A stretch of DNA of 64,000 bases, from NCBI RefSeq assembly GCF_002086515.1, contig NZ_MVHH01000006.1, positions 1 to 64,000 on the forward strand, in the 5' to 3' direction. Below the pieces are notes generated by a model. It was not told where the DNA came from, did no database searches, and worked only from the letters and a program-made list of their open reading frames with translations. Origin of the DNA: Mycolicibacter arupensis (GTDB taxonomy: Bacteria; Actinomycetota; Actinomycetes; Mycobacteriales; Mycobacteriaceae). The translations under genes and the position numbers were made by a program. Shown in pieces: positions 8,904 to 17,660 of the stretch (position 1 is the stretch's first letter; the number at the start of each line of letters is the position of its first letter).

Positions 8904-10598
8904 ATGCAGGCGCCGCCCCGACACCCGATGCTGGTGTGGGCGTGGGGCTTGTTGCGCCTGCAATTCGTCGGGGTGGCGTTCGGGGCACTGTTCTTCTGCC
9001 TGTCGCTGACACCGTCACTGCTGCCGCGTGACTGGCTCTTCCAGGGGCTGATCGGCGGCATCAACGCGGCGTTCGGCTATGGGCTTGGGGTCCTGGTCGG
9101 CGCGACGGTGCACCGGTTTGTACTGCGCGGCGCGCACTGGTGGCCGCCGCCGCGCCGGGTCTTGATCGCGCTGAAGGCTGCTGTGGTGGTGGCGTCGCCG
9201 GCCGCCTGCGTCCTGATGCTGATCCCGGCCGCCGGCTGGCAGCGTCAAGTCTCCGAACTCCTGGGCATCGAAGGCCCCCAGACCTTGGGCTACCTGCGCA
9301 CCCTGGGGGTCGCGATCGGGGTAGCGGCGGCATTGATCTCGACGGTGCGGGTACTGATCGACGCCAGTCGGCTGCTGGCCCGGGCCTTGGTGCGGCGTTG
9401 GCACCTGCACAGCGAAGTCGCCACGTTCATCGGCAGTGCGATCGTCGTCGTGGTGTTGACCATGCTGATCAACGGTGTGCTTATCCGCGGTTTCTTCGCC
9501 GGTGCCAGCGCGGTGTTCCAGCCCGAGGACAGCGCCATCGCACCGGGGACCGTCCAGCCCGAAGAACCGGAGCGATCCGGCAGCCCCCAGTCGTTGGCGC
9601 CCTGGGCCACCCTGGGAAGTCAGGGCCGCAGCTTCGTCGCCGGGGGAGCGCACGCGCCCGAGCTGTCCCGGGCCAACGGCAGGCCCGCCCGCGAGCCCAT
9701 CCGGGTCTATGCGGGCCTACACAGTGCGGCCGATGATCAGGCCCGCATGCAACTGCTGCTCGACGAGCTGGAGCGCACGCACGCCTTCGACCGTCAGGTG
9801 CTGGTGGTGGTGCCCACCACCGGCACGGGGTGGGTGGACCCCGCCGCGGCCGACGCGCTGGAGATGCTCTACAACGGCGACACCGCGATCGTCGCCGTGC
9901 AGTACTCCTACCTGCCCAGTTGGATCTCGTTCCTGGCCGATCAACGCAAATCCATGGACTCGGGGCGGTTGCTGGTGAGCACCATCGCCGAACGCTGGCG
10001 CAGCCTGCCCGAAGATCACCGCCCCATGCTCGTGCTCTACGGCGAGAGCCTGGGTTCGATGGCCGGGCAGGCCGCATTCGACTGGTTGCCCGACGTCGCC
10101 GAGATGGGCTACGAAGCCGTGCTCTGGGTGGGGCCGCCGCAGGCCAGCCCGCTCTGGCGTGCCCTGCTGGTGCGCCGCGATCCCGGCAGCACCGCCGTGC
10201 TGCCGCGTTACGACAACGGCCGCACGGTCCGGTTCGCCCAGGGCACCCTGCCCGCCGAGGTCACCCGGATCGCCGCGCCGCCCTGGAACGGCACCCGGGT
10301 GTTGTTCCTGCAGCACGCCTCGGACCCGGTCATCTGGTGGTCGCCGGACCTGCTGTTCGCCCGGCCCGACTGGCTGACCGAACCGCCCGGACCGGACCGC
10401 ACCACTTCCATGCGCTGGTACCCGGTAGTGACGTTCTGGCAGGTCAGCGCCGATCTCTTTCACGGCGAGCAGATGCCCGCCGGGCATGGCCACAACTATG
10501 CGGACACCATCTTGGATGGCTGGGTGGCGGTGCTGCCGCCGCCGGACTGGACGTCGGCCGACACCGAGCGAATCCGCACCGCGCTGCATCAGCGGTAG
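8904..10598 (+). CDS. Membrane-anchored alpha/beta-hydrolase (Abhydrolase_9 type)
   Basis: A 564-residue two-part protein. The first about 200 residues contain several hydrophobic segments (around 15-40, 50-70, 90-112, 130-150, 172-198) with the motif LTPSLLPR, typical of the N-terminal membrane domain of this family. The C-terminal part is a hydrolase domain with nucleophile elbow YGESLGSMAG (Ser is the likely nucleophile) and a downstream region ending GHGHNYADTILDGW that may hold the catalytic His. The active site probably lies on one face of the membrane. Substrate is unknown; a lipid or ester is likely. The start is 6 nt after the purL stop, suggesting cotranscription. Confidence 0.8.
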   Translation: MQAPPRHPMLVWAWGLLRLQFVGVAFGALFFCLSLTPSLLPRDWLFQGLIGGINAAFGYGLGVLVGATVHRFVLRGAHWWPPPRRVLIALKAAVVVASPAACVLMLIPAAGWQRQVSELLGIEGPQTLGYLRTLGVAIGVAAALISTVRVLIDASRLLARALVRRWHLHSEVATFIGSAIVVVVLTMLINGVLIRGFFAGASAVFQPEDSAIAPGTVQPEEPERSGSPQSLAPWATLGSQGRSFVAGGAHAPELSRANGRPAREPIRVYAGLHSAADDQARMQLLLDELERTHAFDRQVLVVVPTTGTGWVDPAAADALEMLYNGDTAIVAVQYSYLPSWISFLADQRKSMDSGRLLVSTIAERWRSLPEDHRPMLVLYGESLGSMAGQAAFDWLPDVAEMGYEAVLWVGPPQASPLWRALLVRRDPGSTAVLPRYDNGRTVRFAQGTLPAEVTRIAAPPWNGTRVLFLQHASDPVIWWSPDLLFARPDWLTEPPGPDRTTSMRWYPVVTFWQVSADLFHGEQMPAGHGHNYADTILDGWVAVLPPPDWTSADTERIRTALHQR

Positions 10599-10645
10599 GC
10601 AGGCCCCGCCTTCTCTTGCCCGGCGACATACGCAATGCTTCACCG

Positions 10646-11485
10646 ATGCGCTATACCCGTGACGGCCTGGTCTTCGACGTCCGCGCCGCTGGTCCCTCCG
10701 ACGGTCCGGTCGTGGTGTTGTTGCACGGCTTTCCGCAGCGCAATGACAGTTGGAACACCGTGATCGACCGGCTGACCGCCGCCGGCTACCGCTGTCTGGC
10801 GCCCAACCAGCGCGGCTATTCACCCGGCGCCCGGCCGCCGCGCCGTCGCGACTATCGGATGTCCGAACTCGTCGCCGACGTGGGCGCCCTGATCGAGGCC
10901 AGCGGCGCGCAGCGGGTGCACCTCGTGGGACACGACTGGGGCGCCGCCGTGGCGTGGGGTGTGGCGGCCGAGATGCCCGAACGGCTGGCCACCGTGTCGC
11001 CGGTGTCGGTGCCGCACCCCGCTGCCTTCCTGAAGTCGATGCTGACCAGCCGTCAGGGCCTGGCGTCGTGGTACATGGTTTTCTTCCAGTTGCCGCTGCT
11101 GCCGGAGTGGTTGCTGACCCGCAAGAAGGGTGCCGTGGTCGCCAAAGCCCTGCGGCGCAGCGGGCAGACCGCGGACGCCGCCCAACGGGACGCGCAGGCC
11201 ATGACCGAACCGGGTGCGCTGACCGGCGGGCTCAACTGGTACCGCGGCATGCCGCTGTCGAACCTGCGCGAGTCCGACCAACAGATCTCGGTACCGACGA
11301 TGTATGTGTGGAGTGACAACGACATCGCGCTGAAGCCCACCGCGGCACGCAACACAGCCCGGTATGTCGACGGCGAGTACCGATTCGAGGTCATGCCCGG
11401 CGTCTCGCACTGGATCCCCGACACCGAGCCCGACCGGCTGGCCGACCTGTTGCTGGACTGGTTCGCCGTGCACCCCAGCGACTGA
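10646..11485 (+). CDS. Alpha/beta hydrolase, epoxide hydrolase-like
   Basis: A 279-residue soluble alpha/beta hydrolase. It has the oxyanion motif VVLLHGFPQRNDSW (HGFP) and nucleophile elbow VGHDWGAAVAW, where the central Asp is the nucleophile type found in epoxide hydrolases and haloalkane dehalogenases. It also has VWSDNDIALKP (acid) and GVSHWIPDTEPDRL (catalytic His). ATG at 10646 is chosen because the domain begins immediately; the longer open frame upstream runs through the preceding gene. Function is by family only; substrate unknown. Confidence 0.83.
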   Translation: MRYTRDGLVFDVRAAGPSDGPVVVLLHGFPQRNDSWNTVIDRLTAAGYRCLAPNQRGYSPGARPPRRRDYRMSELVADVGALIEASGAQRVHLVGHDWGAAVAWGVAAEMPERLATVSPVSVPHPAAFLKSMLTSRQGLASWYMVFFQLPLLPEWLLTRKKGAVVAKALRRSGQTADAAQRDAQAMTEPGALTGGLNWYRGMPLSNLRESDQQISVPTMYVWSDNDIALKPTAARNTARYVDGEYRFEVMPGVSHWIPDTEPDRLADLLLDWFAVHPSD

Positions 11486-11488
11486 CCC

Positions 11489-11893
11489 ATGGCAGCCGCC
11501 CGATCGGGTTCCACGCCGGACCCGGCCCAGACCCGCGCGGCCGTGCAGGCGCTCGCGGAGTGGTTGCACGACGAGGACCAGCCTGCCCCCGACCGTGCCG
11601 CGCTGGCCACCGCGGTTCGGCTGACCGCCCGCACCCTGGCCGAGCTGGCCCCCGGCGCCAGCGTCGAGGTGCGCGTCCCGCCATTCGTTGCGGTGCAGTG
11701 CATCGCCGGGCCGCGGCACACGCGCGGCACCCCGCCCAACGTCGTCGAGACCGATCCGCGCAGCTGGCTGCTGCTGGTCGCCGGGCTGTTGGAGATGGGT
11801 CAGGCGTCTGCCGCCGGTACGTTGCGGTTGTCCGGTTCGCGAGCCGCCGAGATCGCCGATTGGCTGCCATTGGTCAAACTTGACCGGTGTTGA
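11489..11893 (+). CDS. Sterol carrier family protein (Rv0807 homologue)
   Basis: A 134-residue protein similar to mycobacterial Rv0807, annotated as sterol-carrier family. The sequence has an Ala-rich helical first half, then VEVRVPPFVAVQCIAGPRHTRG, and a C-terminal SWLLLVAGLLEMGQA segment ending in LSGSRAAEIADWLPL. The last pattern is shared with SCP-like domains that bind lipids. No signal peptide. It starts 3 nt after the upstream hydrolase stop, so it is probably co-translated. It lies 52 nt before purF, the same position as in M. tuberculosis. Confidence 0.7.
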   Translation: MAAARSGSTPDPAQTRAAVQALAEWLHDEDQPAPDRAALATAVRLTARTLAELAPGASVEVRVPPFVAVQCIAGPRHTRGTPPNVVETDPRSWLLLVAGLLEMGQASAAGTLRLSGSRAAEIADWLPLVKLDRC

Positions 11894-11945
11894 CCGTAGA
11901 CTGGACACGTCACTTGAGGCCCGTCCCCCCTGGAGCAGCTGAAAC

Positions 11946-13463
11946 GTGCCGGAGCAGCAGGTAGTAGACCTTGAGAACGCGCCGCGTGAAGAGTGTGGCG
12001 TCTTCGGAGTTTGGGCTCCTGGCGAAGAAGTTGCCAAGCTCACTTATTACGGCCTCTATGCGCTGCAACACCGTGGCCAAGAGGCTGCCGGGATCGCCGT
12101 CGGCGACGGCTCGCAGGTACTGGTCTTCAAAGATCTGGGCTTGGTCAGCCAGGTGTTCGAGGAGCAGACGCTGGCGGCCATGCCCGGCCACGTGGCGGTC
12201 GGGCACTGCCGCTACTCCACCACCGGCGACACCACCTGGGAGAACGCCCAGCCGGTGTTCCGCAACACCGCGGCAGGCACCGGGGTGGCGCTGGGCCACA
12301 ACGGCAACCTGGTCAACACCGCCGAGTTGGCAGGCCGCGCCCGCGAACTGGGCCTGATCGACACCCGCCGGCCCGGGGTGGCCACCACCGACTCCGACAT
12401 CCTGGGCGCGCTGCTGGCGCACGGGGCCGCCGACACGTCACTGGAGCAGGCCGCATTGGAGCTGCTGCCCACGGCGCGCGGCGCCTTCTGCCTGACGTTC
12501 ATGGACGAGAACACCCTGTACGCGGCCCGCGACCCGTGGGGCGTGCGGCCGCTGTCCCTGGGTCGGCTGGACCGCGGCTGGGTGGTGGCGTCGGAGACCG
12601 CCGCGCTCGACATCGTCGGCGCCTCCTTCGTCCGCGACATCGAGCCCGGCGAACTCCTGGCGATCGACGCCGACGGTGTGCGCTCCTCCCGGTTCGCCAA
12701 CCCGACCCCGAAGGGGTGCGTGTTCGAGTACGTGTACCTGGCCCGGCCCGACAGCACCATCGGCGGCCGGTCGGTGCACGCCACTCGGGTGGAGATCGGT
12801 CGCCGATTGGCCCGCGAGCACGCGGTGGAGGCCGATCTGGTCATCGGCGTTCCGGAGTCCGGCATCCCCGCCGCGGTGGGCTACGCCCAGGAATCCGGCA
12901 TTGACTACGGCCAGGGCCTGACCAAGAACGCGTACGTCGGTCGCACCTTCATCCAGCCGTCGCAGACCATCCGCCAGCTCGGCATCCGGCTCAAGCTCAA
13001 CCCGCTGCGGGAGATCATCCGCGGTAAGCGGCTGATCGTCGTCGACGACTCGATCGTGCGGGGCAACACCCAGCGCGCCCTGGTGCGGATGCTGCGCGAG
13101 GCCGGTGCCGTCGAGGTGCACGTGCGGATCGCCTCGCCGCCCGTCAAATGGCCATGCTTCTACGGCATCGACTTCGCCTCGCCGGCCGAACTGATCGCCA
13201 ATGCCGTCGAGGACGAGACCGAGATGGTCGAGGCGGTGCGCCGCACCATTGGCGCCGACAGCCTGGGCTATGTCGGGCAGGACGACATGATCGCGGCTAC
13301 CGAACAGCCCGCATCGCGGCTGTGCTGTGCCTGCTTCGACGGCCGCTATCCCATAGAGCTGCCCGACGACAGCGCCCTGGGCAAGAACGTCGTCGAGCAG
13401 ATGCTGAGCAACACCGCCCGCAAAGCCGAGAGCGACCACGACACTGCGCTGAGTCAGCCGTAG
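11946..13463 (+). CDS. purF: Amidophosphoribosyltransferase PurF
   Basis: A 505-residue enzyme catalysing the first committed step of purine synthesis (PRPP + glutamine to phosphoribosylamine). An N-terminal propeptide of about 16 residues precedes the nucleophile Cys17 in EECGVFGVW, which is expected to be exposed by cleavage. The glutaminase domain contains GHCRYSTTG and GHNGNLVN. The PRPP-binding loop is LIVVDDSIVRGNTQ. Cysteines for an Fe-S cluster are suggested by SRLCCACFDG. The start is GTG; an in-frame TGA four bases upstream rules out a longer N-terminus. GGAG lies about 12 nt upstream. Confidence 0.96.
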   Translation: MPEQQVVDLENAPREECGVFGVWAPGEEVAKLTYYGLYALQHRGQEAAGIAVGDGSQVLVFKDLGLVSQVFEEQTLAAMPGHVAVGHCRYSTTGDTTWENAQPVFRNTAAGTGVALGHNGNLVNTAELAGRARELGLIDTRRPGVATTDSDILGALLAHGAADTSLEQAALELLPTARGAFCLTFMDENTLYAARDPWGVRPLSLGRLDRGWVVASETAALDIVGASFVRDIEPGELLAIDADGVRSSRFANPTPKGCVFEYVYLARPDSTIGGRSVHATRVEIGRRLAREHAVEADLVIGVPESGIPAAVGYAQESGIDYGQGLTKNAYVGRTFIQPSQTIRQLGIRLKLNPLREIIRGKRLIVVDDSIVRGNTQRALVRMLREAGAVEVHVRIASPPVKWPCFYGIDFASPAELIANAVEDETEMVEAVRRTIGADSLGYVGQDDMIAATEQPASRLCCACFDGRYPIELPDDSALGKNVVEQMLSNTARKAESDHDTALSQP

Positions 13464-13520
13464 GCGCGCCGATACCTATGACTGGCGACCGCTCATGCCG
13501 ACCGGCGCCAGCAATCTGAC

Positions 13521-13973
13521 ATGACGGGCACGCCGGAATCGGATCTGAGTCGCAATCTTTTGTGGCTGCTCAAGCAGGCGTTTCACTACTCGCTGACCAC
13601 AGTGAACGAGGCGATCGGCCACCATGGTGTGAGCAGCGCCCAGATCGCCCTACTGCGCCAGCTCGCCGACGAACCCGGCCTGTCCAGTGCCCAACTCTCC
13701 CGTCGTCTGCTCGTCACCCCGCAGGGTGTCCAACTGGCGGTGCGCGCGTTGGAGCGTCGCGGGCTGGTGGAGCGTCGGAGGGATCCTCGCCACGGCCGCA
13801 TCCTGCGGGCCCATCTGACCGAGGAGGGGCGCGCGGTCACCTCCGTCGTGGTGACCGATGCACTCGATGCCCACGACCAGGTGTTCGGCGTGCTGACCTC
13901 GGACGAGCAGGACTCCCTCCGTGACCTGTTGGCGCGCTTCGTGGATCATCACAACAGCCGGCCGCAGCCGTGA
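13521..13973 (+). CDS. MarR family transcriptional regulator
   Basis: A 150-residue winged-helix DNA-binding protein. The core SSAQIALLRQLADEPGLSSA, then LSRRLLVTPQGVQLAVRALE and the wing GLVERRRDPRHGRILRAHLT, is the standard MarR helix-turn-helix with wing. Such proteins bind DNA as dimers and usually respond to phenolic or oxidant ligands. It sits between purF and purM, where M. tuberculosis has no regulator, so it may be an insertion. Nothing in its sequence identifies the target. The 57 nt upstream show no clear operator. Confidence 0.85.
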   Translation: MTGTPESDLSRNLLWLLKQAFHYSLTTVNEAIGHHGVSSAQIALLRQLADEPGLSSAQLSRRLLVTPQGVQLAVRALERRGLVERRRDPRHGRILRAHLTEEGRAVTSVVVTDALDAHDQVFGVLTSDEQDSLRDLLARFVDHHNSRPQP

Positions 13974-14112
13974 CTCCGTGGGCCCGACAGAGGGGCTCTA
14001 TCGCCGTCGAACCGTCCGTTTCTGCCCTGCCCGCCAGTGCCTGCCCCAGGGCTCCGCGGGCGGCTCTGAGGCCGCAACGCCGAGCGAAATACCGTCCGCC
14101 GTCGGCGACCGG

Positions 14113-14118
14113 TAGCCT
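14113..14118 (+). promoter_or_regulatory. Candidate -10 element for leaderless purM transcript
   Basis: TAGCCT fits the mycobacterial TANNNT -10 consensus and lies 8 nt before the purM ATG. This spacing would put the transcription start at or next to the start codon. No Shine-Dalgarno is present in the gap, which agrees with a leaderless mRNA. The rest of the 153 nt before purM shows no gene. Confidence 0.4.
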
Positions 14119-14126
14119 TTAGCGCG

Positions 14127-15212
14127 ATGACCTCAGCAGAATCAAGCTCCCAGGGCGTTACCTACGCATCGGCAGGAGTAGACATCGACGCCGGTGACAG
14201 GGCCGTCGAGTTGTTCAAACCATTGGCAGCCAAGGCCACCAGGCCCGAGGTGCGGGGTGGACTCGGCGGCTTCGCCGGCCTGTTCGCCCTGCGCAACGAC
14301 TACCGCGAGCCGCTATTGGCGTCCTCCACCGATGGTGTGGGGACCAAGCTGGCGATCGCGCAGGCGCTGGATAAGCACGACACCGTCGGCATCGATCTGG
14401 TCGCCATGGTGGTCGACGATCTGGTGGTGTGTGGCGCCGAGCCGCTGTTCCTGCAGGACTACATCGCCGTGGGACGCACCGTGCCGGAGCGGGTCGCCGC
14501 CATCGTCTCGGGGATCGCCGAGGGCTGTGTGCAGGCCGGTTGCGCGCTGCTGGGTGGGGAGACCGCCGAGCATCCGGGCCTGATGGCCCCCGATCACTAC
14601 GACATCTCCGCGACCGGCGTCGGCGTGGTGGAGGCCGACGACGTGCTGGGGCCGGACCGGGTCCGGCCCGGTGACGTGCTGATCGCGATGGGCTCCTCGG
14701 GACTGCATTCCAACGGCTACTCACTGGCGCGCGCCGTCCTGCTGGACATCGACCACATGAATCTGGCAGGCCATGTCGAGGAATTCGGTCGCACCCTGGG
14801 TGAGGAGCTTCTGGAGCCCACGCGCATCTACGCCAAGGACTGCCTGGCACTGGCCGCCGAGACCCAGGTGCGCACCTTCTGCCATGTGACCGGCGGTGGT
14901 CTTGCCGGGAACCTGTCCCGTGTCATCCCCGACGGGCTGGTCGCCGAGGTGGATCGTGGCACGTGGACGCCGGCGCCGGTGTTCGCGATGATCGCCCAGC
15001 GCGGACGGGTGAGCCGCGCGGAGATGGAGAAGACCTTCAACCTGGGCGTCGGCATGGTCGCCGTGGTCGCGCCGGAGGACACCGACCGCGCGCTGGCGAT
15101 CCTGACCGCCCGCCACGTCGACTGCTGGCCGCTGGGCACGGTGGCCAAGCCGGGAAAGAACGCCGAACCGGGAGACGGGGCCACGCTCGTGGGGGAACAC
15201 CCCCGGTTCTAG
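14127..15212 (+). CDS. purM: Phosphoribosylformylglycinamidine cyclo-ligase (AIR synthetase)
   Basis: A 361-residue enzyme that closes the imidazole ring, FGAM to AIR with ATP, the step after the PurSQL complex. Characteristic segments are SSTDGVGTKLAIAQ, GIDLVAMVVDDLVVCGAEPL, GETAEHPGLM, MGSSGLHSNGYSLAR and HVTGGGLAGNLSRVIP. Length is normal. With purS, purQ, purL and purF in the same 15 kb, most of the middle of the purine pathway is encoded here, interleaved with unrelated genes as in other mycobacteria. Confidence 0.96.
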   Translation: MTSAESSSQGVTYASAGVDIDAGDRAVELFKPLAAKATRPEVRGGLGGFAGLFALRNDYREPLLASSTDGVGTKLAIAQALDKHDTVGIDLVAMVVDDLVVCGAEPLFLQDYIAVGRTVPERVAAIVSGIAEGCVQAGCALLGGETAEHPGLMAPDHYDISATGVGVVEADDVLGPDRVRPGDVLIAMGSSGLHSNGYSLARAVLLDIDHMNLAGHVEEFGRTLGEELLEPTRIYAKDCLALAAETQVRTFCHVTGGGLAGNLSRVIPDGLVAEVDRGTWTPAPVFAMIAQRGRVSRAEMEKTFNLGVGMVAVVAPEDTDRALAILTARHVDCWPLGTVAKPGKNAEPGDGATLVGEHPRF

Positions 15213-15235
15213 GCCCCATCGGGTCTAGAAACGGT

Positions 15236-15255
15236 GGCCTACAGCCCTGTGGGCC
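15236..15255 (+). terminator. Hairpin downstream of purM
   Basis: GGCCTACAG and CTGTGGGCC form a 9 bp stem with one G-U pair around a very tight centre, 24 nt after the purM stop. There is no U tract, which is common for mycobacterial terminators. It lies between convergent purM and the DUF3073 gene. Confidence 0.4.
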
Positions 15256-15289
15256 GGGGTCCCTACGTCCCCGAGGGGAGTATCAGATT

Positions 15290-15331
15290 CGGAGACGACG
15301 ACGCGCTCAGCGGCGCCAGTCGTCGTCTCCG
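15290..15331 (-). terminator. 13 bp perfect inverted repeat at the 3' end of the DUF3073 gene
   Basis: CGGAGACGACGAC (15290-15302) is exactly repeated in inverse at 15319-15331, with a 16 nt loop. The right arm encodes part of the acidic C-terminus of the DUF3073 protein, and the stop codon (15307-15309) is in the loop. The structure can therefore form in transcripts from either strand and is a good candidate for a bidirectional terminator between the convergent purM and DUF3073 genes. Confidence 0.55.
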
Positions 15332-15474
15332 TTCCAGGAGTCGTCACCGTCGGAGTCATTGACCTCAGACCCTGCCAGCTCACGTTGGAGCTGGGTGAAA
15401 TCGGTTGTTGGCGAGCTGTACTTCAGCTCTCGAGCAACCTTGGTCTGCTTCGCCTTAGCCCGGCCGCGGCCCAT
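15307..15474 (-). CDS. DUF3073 small protein (Rv0810c homologue)
   Basis: A 55-residue conserved actinobacterial protein. The N-terminus is strongly basic (MGRGRAKAKQTKVARELKY) and the C-terminus strongly acidic (from NDSDGDDSWN to DDDWRR). This charge split is the hallmark of DUF3073; the function is unknown. The open frame extends upstream to 15663, but ATG at 15474 matches the family start. Its position between purM and the YgfZ-like gene is the same as in M. tuberculosis. The end of the gene forms one arm of a perfect inverted repeat. Confidence 0.88.
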   Translation of the reverse strand: MGRGRAKAKQTKVARELKYSSPTTDFTQLQRELAGSEVNDSDGDDSWNGDDDWRR

Positions 15475-15610
15475 GGGGGGACCCCCTCGCGCAATAACGG
15501 AGCGGCCCAATGAACAGGCGGCTCCGATCTGAATGTGTTTATTGTCCTGCCGACAGCTTACCGTGCCGCTGGACCAGTTGCCGACCTGCCCTGTGTCGGT
15601 GTGATCACCG

Positions 15611-16690
15611 TCAAACCCGACCGCGCAACCGGTCGACGGCCAACCGTCCGGCACCCGGCGCATCCGGCGGCGGCATCGATTCCGGATCGATGACCGCGCT
15701 GACCTCAGAGCCGGCTCCGGTCAGCAGCGCGGTGTCGGCGGGAAGCCCCCGCTTGAGCAGCGCCAGCGCGATCGGACCGAACTCGAAATGATCAACCACG
15801 GTCCCCAACCGGCCCACCGACCGCCCACCTGAGGTGATTGGGTCTCCGGTCGACGGTCGGTCCACCGATCCGTCCAGGTGCAGCAGCACCAGCATCCGTG
15901 GCGGCTTGCCCAGGTTGTGCACGCGCGACACCGTCTCTTGCCCGCTGTAGCACCCTTTGTCCAGGTGCACTGCCCCGACGCCGGGTCCACCGATCCAATT
16001 CAACTCGTGCGGAATGCTGCGCTCGTCGGTGTCGACGCCCAAGCGCGGCCGCCGCGCGGTCACCCGTTCTGCCTCGTAGGCCCACACTCCGGCGGGCCGG
16101 ACCCCGGCTTGGATCAGACGGCGCTGCACATCGTCCTTGGCGTCGCGGGGCACCACCACTTCCAGCACCTCACGGCCCGGCACCTGGCGCACGAACCCCA
16201 GCGAATCTGGAATCGGTACCGCGGTAGGCCCCGGCGCTGCGGTCAGCCCCAGCGCGTCCAAGACCGCTGGTGCGCTGCGTTCGGGACCCAGTAGTGACAG
16301 CACCGCGAAGTCGGCCGCCTCGATGGTCACGTCGGCCCAGAACACCATCTTGCGGAGATGCTCGGTCAGTGGCGCGCCCCGCCACGGCTCGGTGTCGAGG
16401 TAGGTCTGTTCGCGAAGCTCGGTTTGGATCCAGTGGTTCTGGATGTGGCCCTTGGCGTCCAGCGTCAGGTTCTCGGTGCTGGCGCCGTCAGGTAGCTCGG
16501 CGACATGCTGGGTGCACAGACTGTGCAGCCACGTCTTGCGGTCGCCTCCAGTGAGCCGCAGCACCGGCCGGTGCGACCGATCCACCACCACGACCGCCGA
16601 TTCGGCGCTGCGCTGTTCGCCGAGCGGGTCGCCGTAGTGCCAGATTGCGCCCGCATCGGGGCCGGAATCGGGTGCGGGGACGGCGGGCAC
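15611..16690 (-). CDS. YgfZ/GcvT-like folate-binding protein
   Basis: A 359-residue tetrahydrofolate-binding protein of the YgfZ family (homologue of Rv0811c), involved in maintaining or repairing certain Fe-S enzymes. The family signature K-G-C-Y-x-G-Q-E appears as DKGCYSGQETVSR with its conserved cysteine. The GcvT-like first domain has LTGGDRKTWLHSLCTQ and LDAKGHIQ. It is divergent from the aminodeoxychorismate-lyase-like gene, with 35 nt between starts. Both proteins relate to folate chemistry, so shared control is plausible. Confidence 0.9.
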   Translation of the reverse strand: MPAVPAPDSGPDAGAIWHYGDPLGEQRSAESAVVVVDRSHRPVLRLTGGDRKTWLHSLCTQHVAELPDGASTENLTLDAKGHIQNHWIQTELREQTYLDTEPWRGAPLTEHLRKMVFWADVTIEAADFAVLSLLGPERSAPAVLDALGLTAAPGPTAVPIPDSLGFVRQVPGREVLEVVVPRDAKDDVQRRLIQAGVRPAGVWAYEAERVTARRPRLGVDTDERSIPHELNWIGGPGVGAVHLDKGCYSGQETVSRVHNLGKPPRMLVLLHLDGSVDRPSTGDPITSGGRSVGRLGTVVDHFEFGPIALALLKRGLPADTALLTGAGSEVSAVIDPESMPPPDAPGAGRLAVDRLRGRV

Positions 16691-16725
16691 GTGTCAACTC
16701 TACGGAGCGGCTACGCTCACGGTCC

Positions 16726-17595
16726 ATGGCAGCCGACGTCGATGTGAAAGACACCGTCGTGACGATCATCACGGTCGGTGGCGGCCCGGCCGACGCCGAC
16801 GCGCCGCTGCTGCACGCCGACGATCTGGCGGCGCTGCGCGGCGACGGGATCTTCGAGACATTGCTGGTGCGAGACGGCGCCCCGTGTCTGCTCGACGCCC
16901 ACCTACGGCGATTGGCGCGTTCCGCGGAGTTGATGGACCTGCCTGCCCCGGACCTGGAGCAGTGGCGCCGCGCCGTGGACGAGGCGGTGCAGCAGTGGCC
17001 CGGGACTGGCGAGGGCGCCCTCCGGATGATCTACAGCAGGGGCCGAGAAAGCGGTTCGGCACCAACCGCTTACGTGATGCTCACTGCGCTGCCGGAGCGC
17101 ATCGCGGCGGCTCGCCGGGAGGGCGTGGCTGTAGTGACCCTGGACCGCGGCCTGTCCACGCAGGGGCTGGAGATGCCGTGGCTGCTTGCGGGGGCCAAGA
17201 CGCTGTCGTACGCGGTGAACATGGCGGCGCTGCGGTATGCCGCCAAACAGGGCGCCGACGACGTTATTTTCGTCAGCTCGGACGGTTACGTCTTGGAAGG
17301 ACCGCGTTCCACCGTGGTGCTGGTCGAGCCCGGTCGGCTCGTCACCCCTCCGCTGTCGCACCCGATCCTGCGCGGCACCACACAGGAGGCGCTGTTCGAG
17401 GTGGCCCGCAACGCGGGTTACGCGTGCGAATACGCACCGCTTGTGTCCGCGGATCTGGAGGCCGCGCAGGATCTGTGGCTGGTCTCCAGCATCACGTTGT
17501 CGGCGCGGGTGCACACGCTGGACGGGCGCGCACTGAGCCCACGGGTGCCGGCGCAGGAATTCGCCGAACTGGTCGAGGCCGCGATCGGTCACTGA
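16726..17595 (+). CDS. pabC: Aminodeoxychorismate lyase / branched-chain aminotransferase-like PLP enzyme
   Basis: A 289-residue fold-type IV PLP enzyme, homologue of Rv0812, which serves as 4-amino-4-deoxychorismate lyase in p-aminobenzoate and folate synthesis. Seen features are GDGIFETLLVRDG near the N-terminus, the PLP lysine in LLAGAKTLSYAVNMAALRYA, and VFVSS-type substrate loop segments (VIFVSSDGYVLEGPRSTVVL). ATG at 16726 is chosen; the open frame continues upstream into the divergent gene's promoter. A D-amino-acid or branched-chain transaminase role cannot be excluded by sequence alone. Confidence 0.82.
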   Translation: MAADVDVKDTVVTIITVGGGPADADAPLLHADDLAALRGDGIFETLLVRDGAPCLLDAHLRRLARSAELMDLPAPDLEQWRRAVDEAVQQWPGTGEGALRMIYSRGRESGSAPTAYVMLTALPERIAAARREGVAVVTLDRGLSTQGLEMPWLLAGAKTLSYAVNMAALRYAAKQGADDVIFVSSDGYVLEGPRSTVVLVEPGRLVTPPLSHPILRGTTQEALFEVARNAGYACEYAPLVSADLEAAQDLWLVSSITLSARVHTLDGRALSPRVPAQEFAELVEAAIGH

Positions 17596-17660
17596 TTCTG
17601 CGTCTGGGGCGCACAAGTGCGAGAAGCCGGTGCCCTCAGCGCAGAGTCAGCGCAGGGTGA

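Noticed and set aside
11870..11902. TTGGTC / TTGACC with TAGACT as a purF promoter
   Set aside because: TAGACT fits a -10, but candidate -35 boxes are 11 or 21 nt away, so the pair is not convincing.
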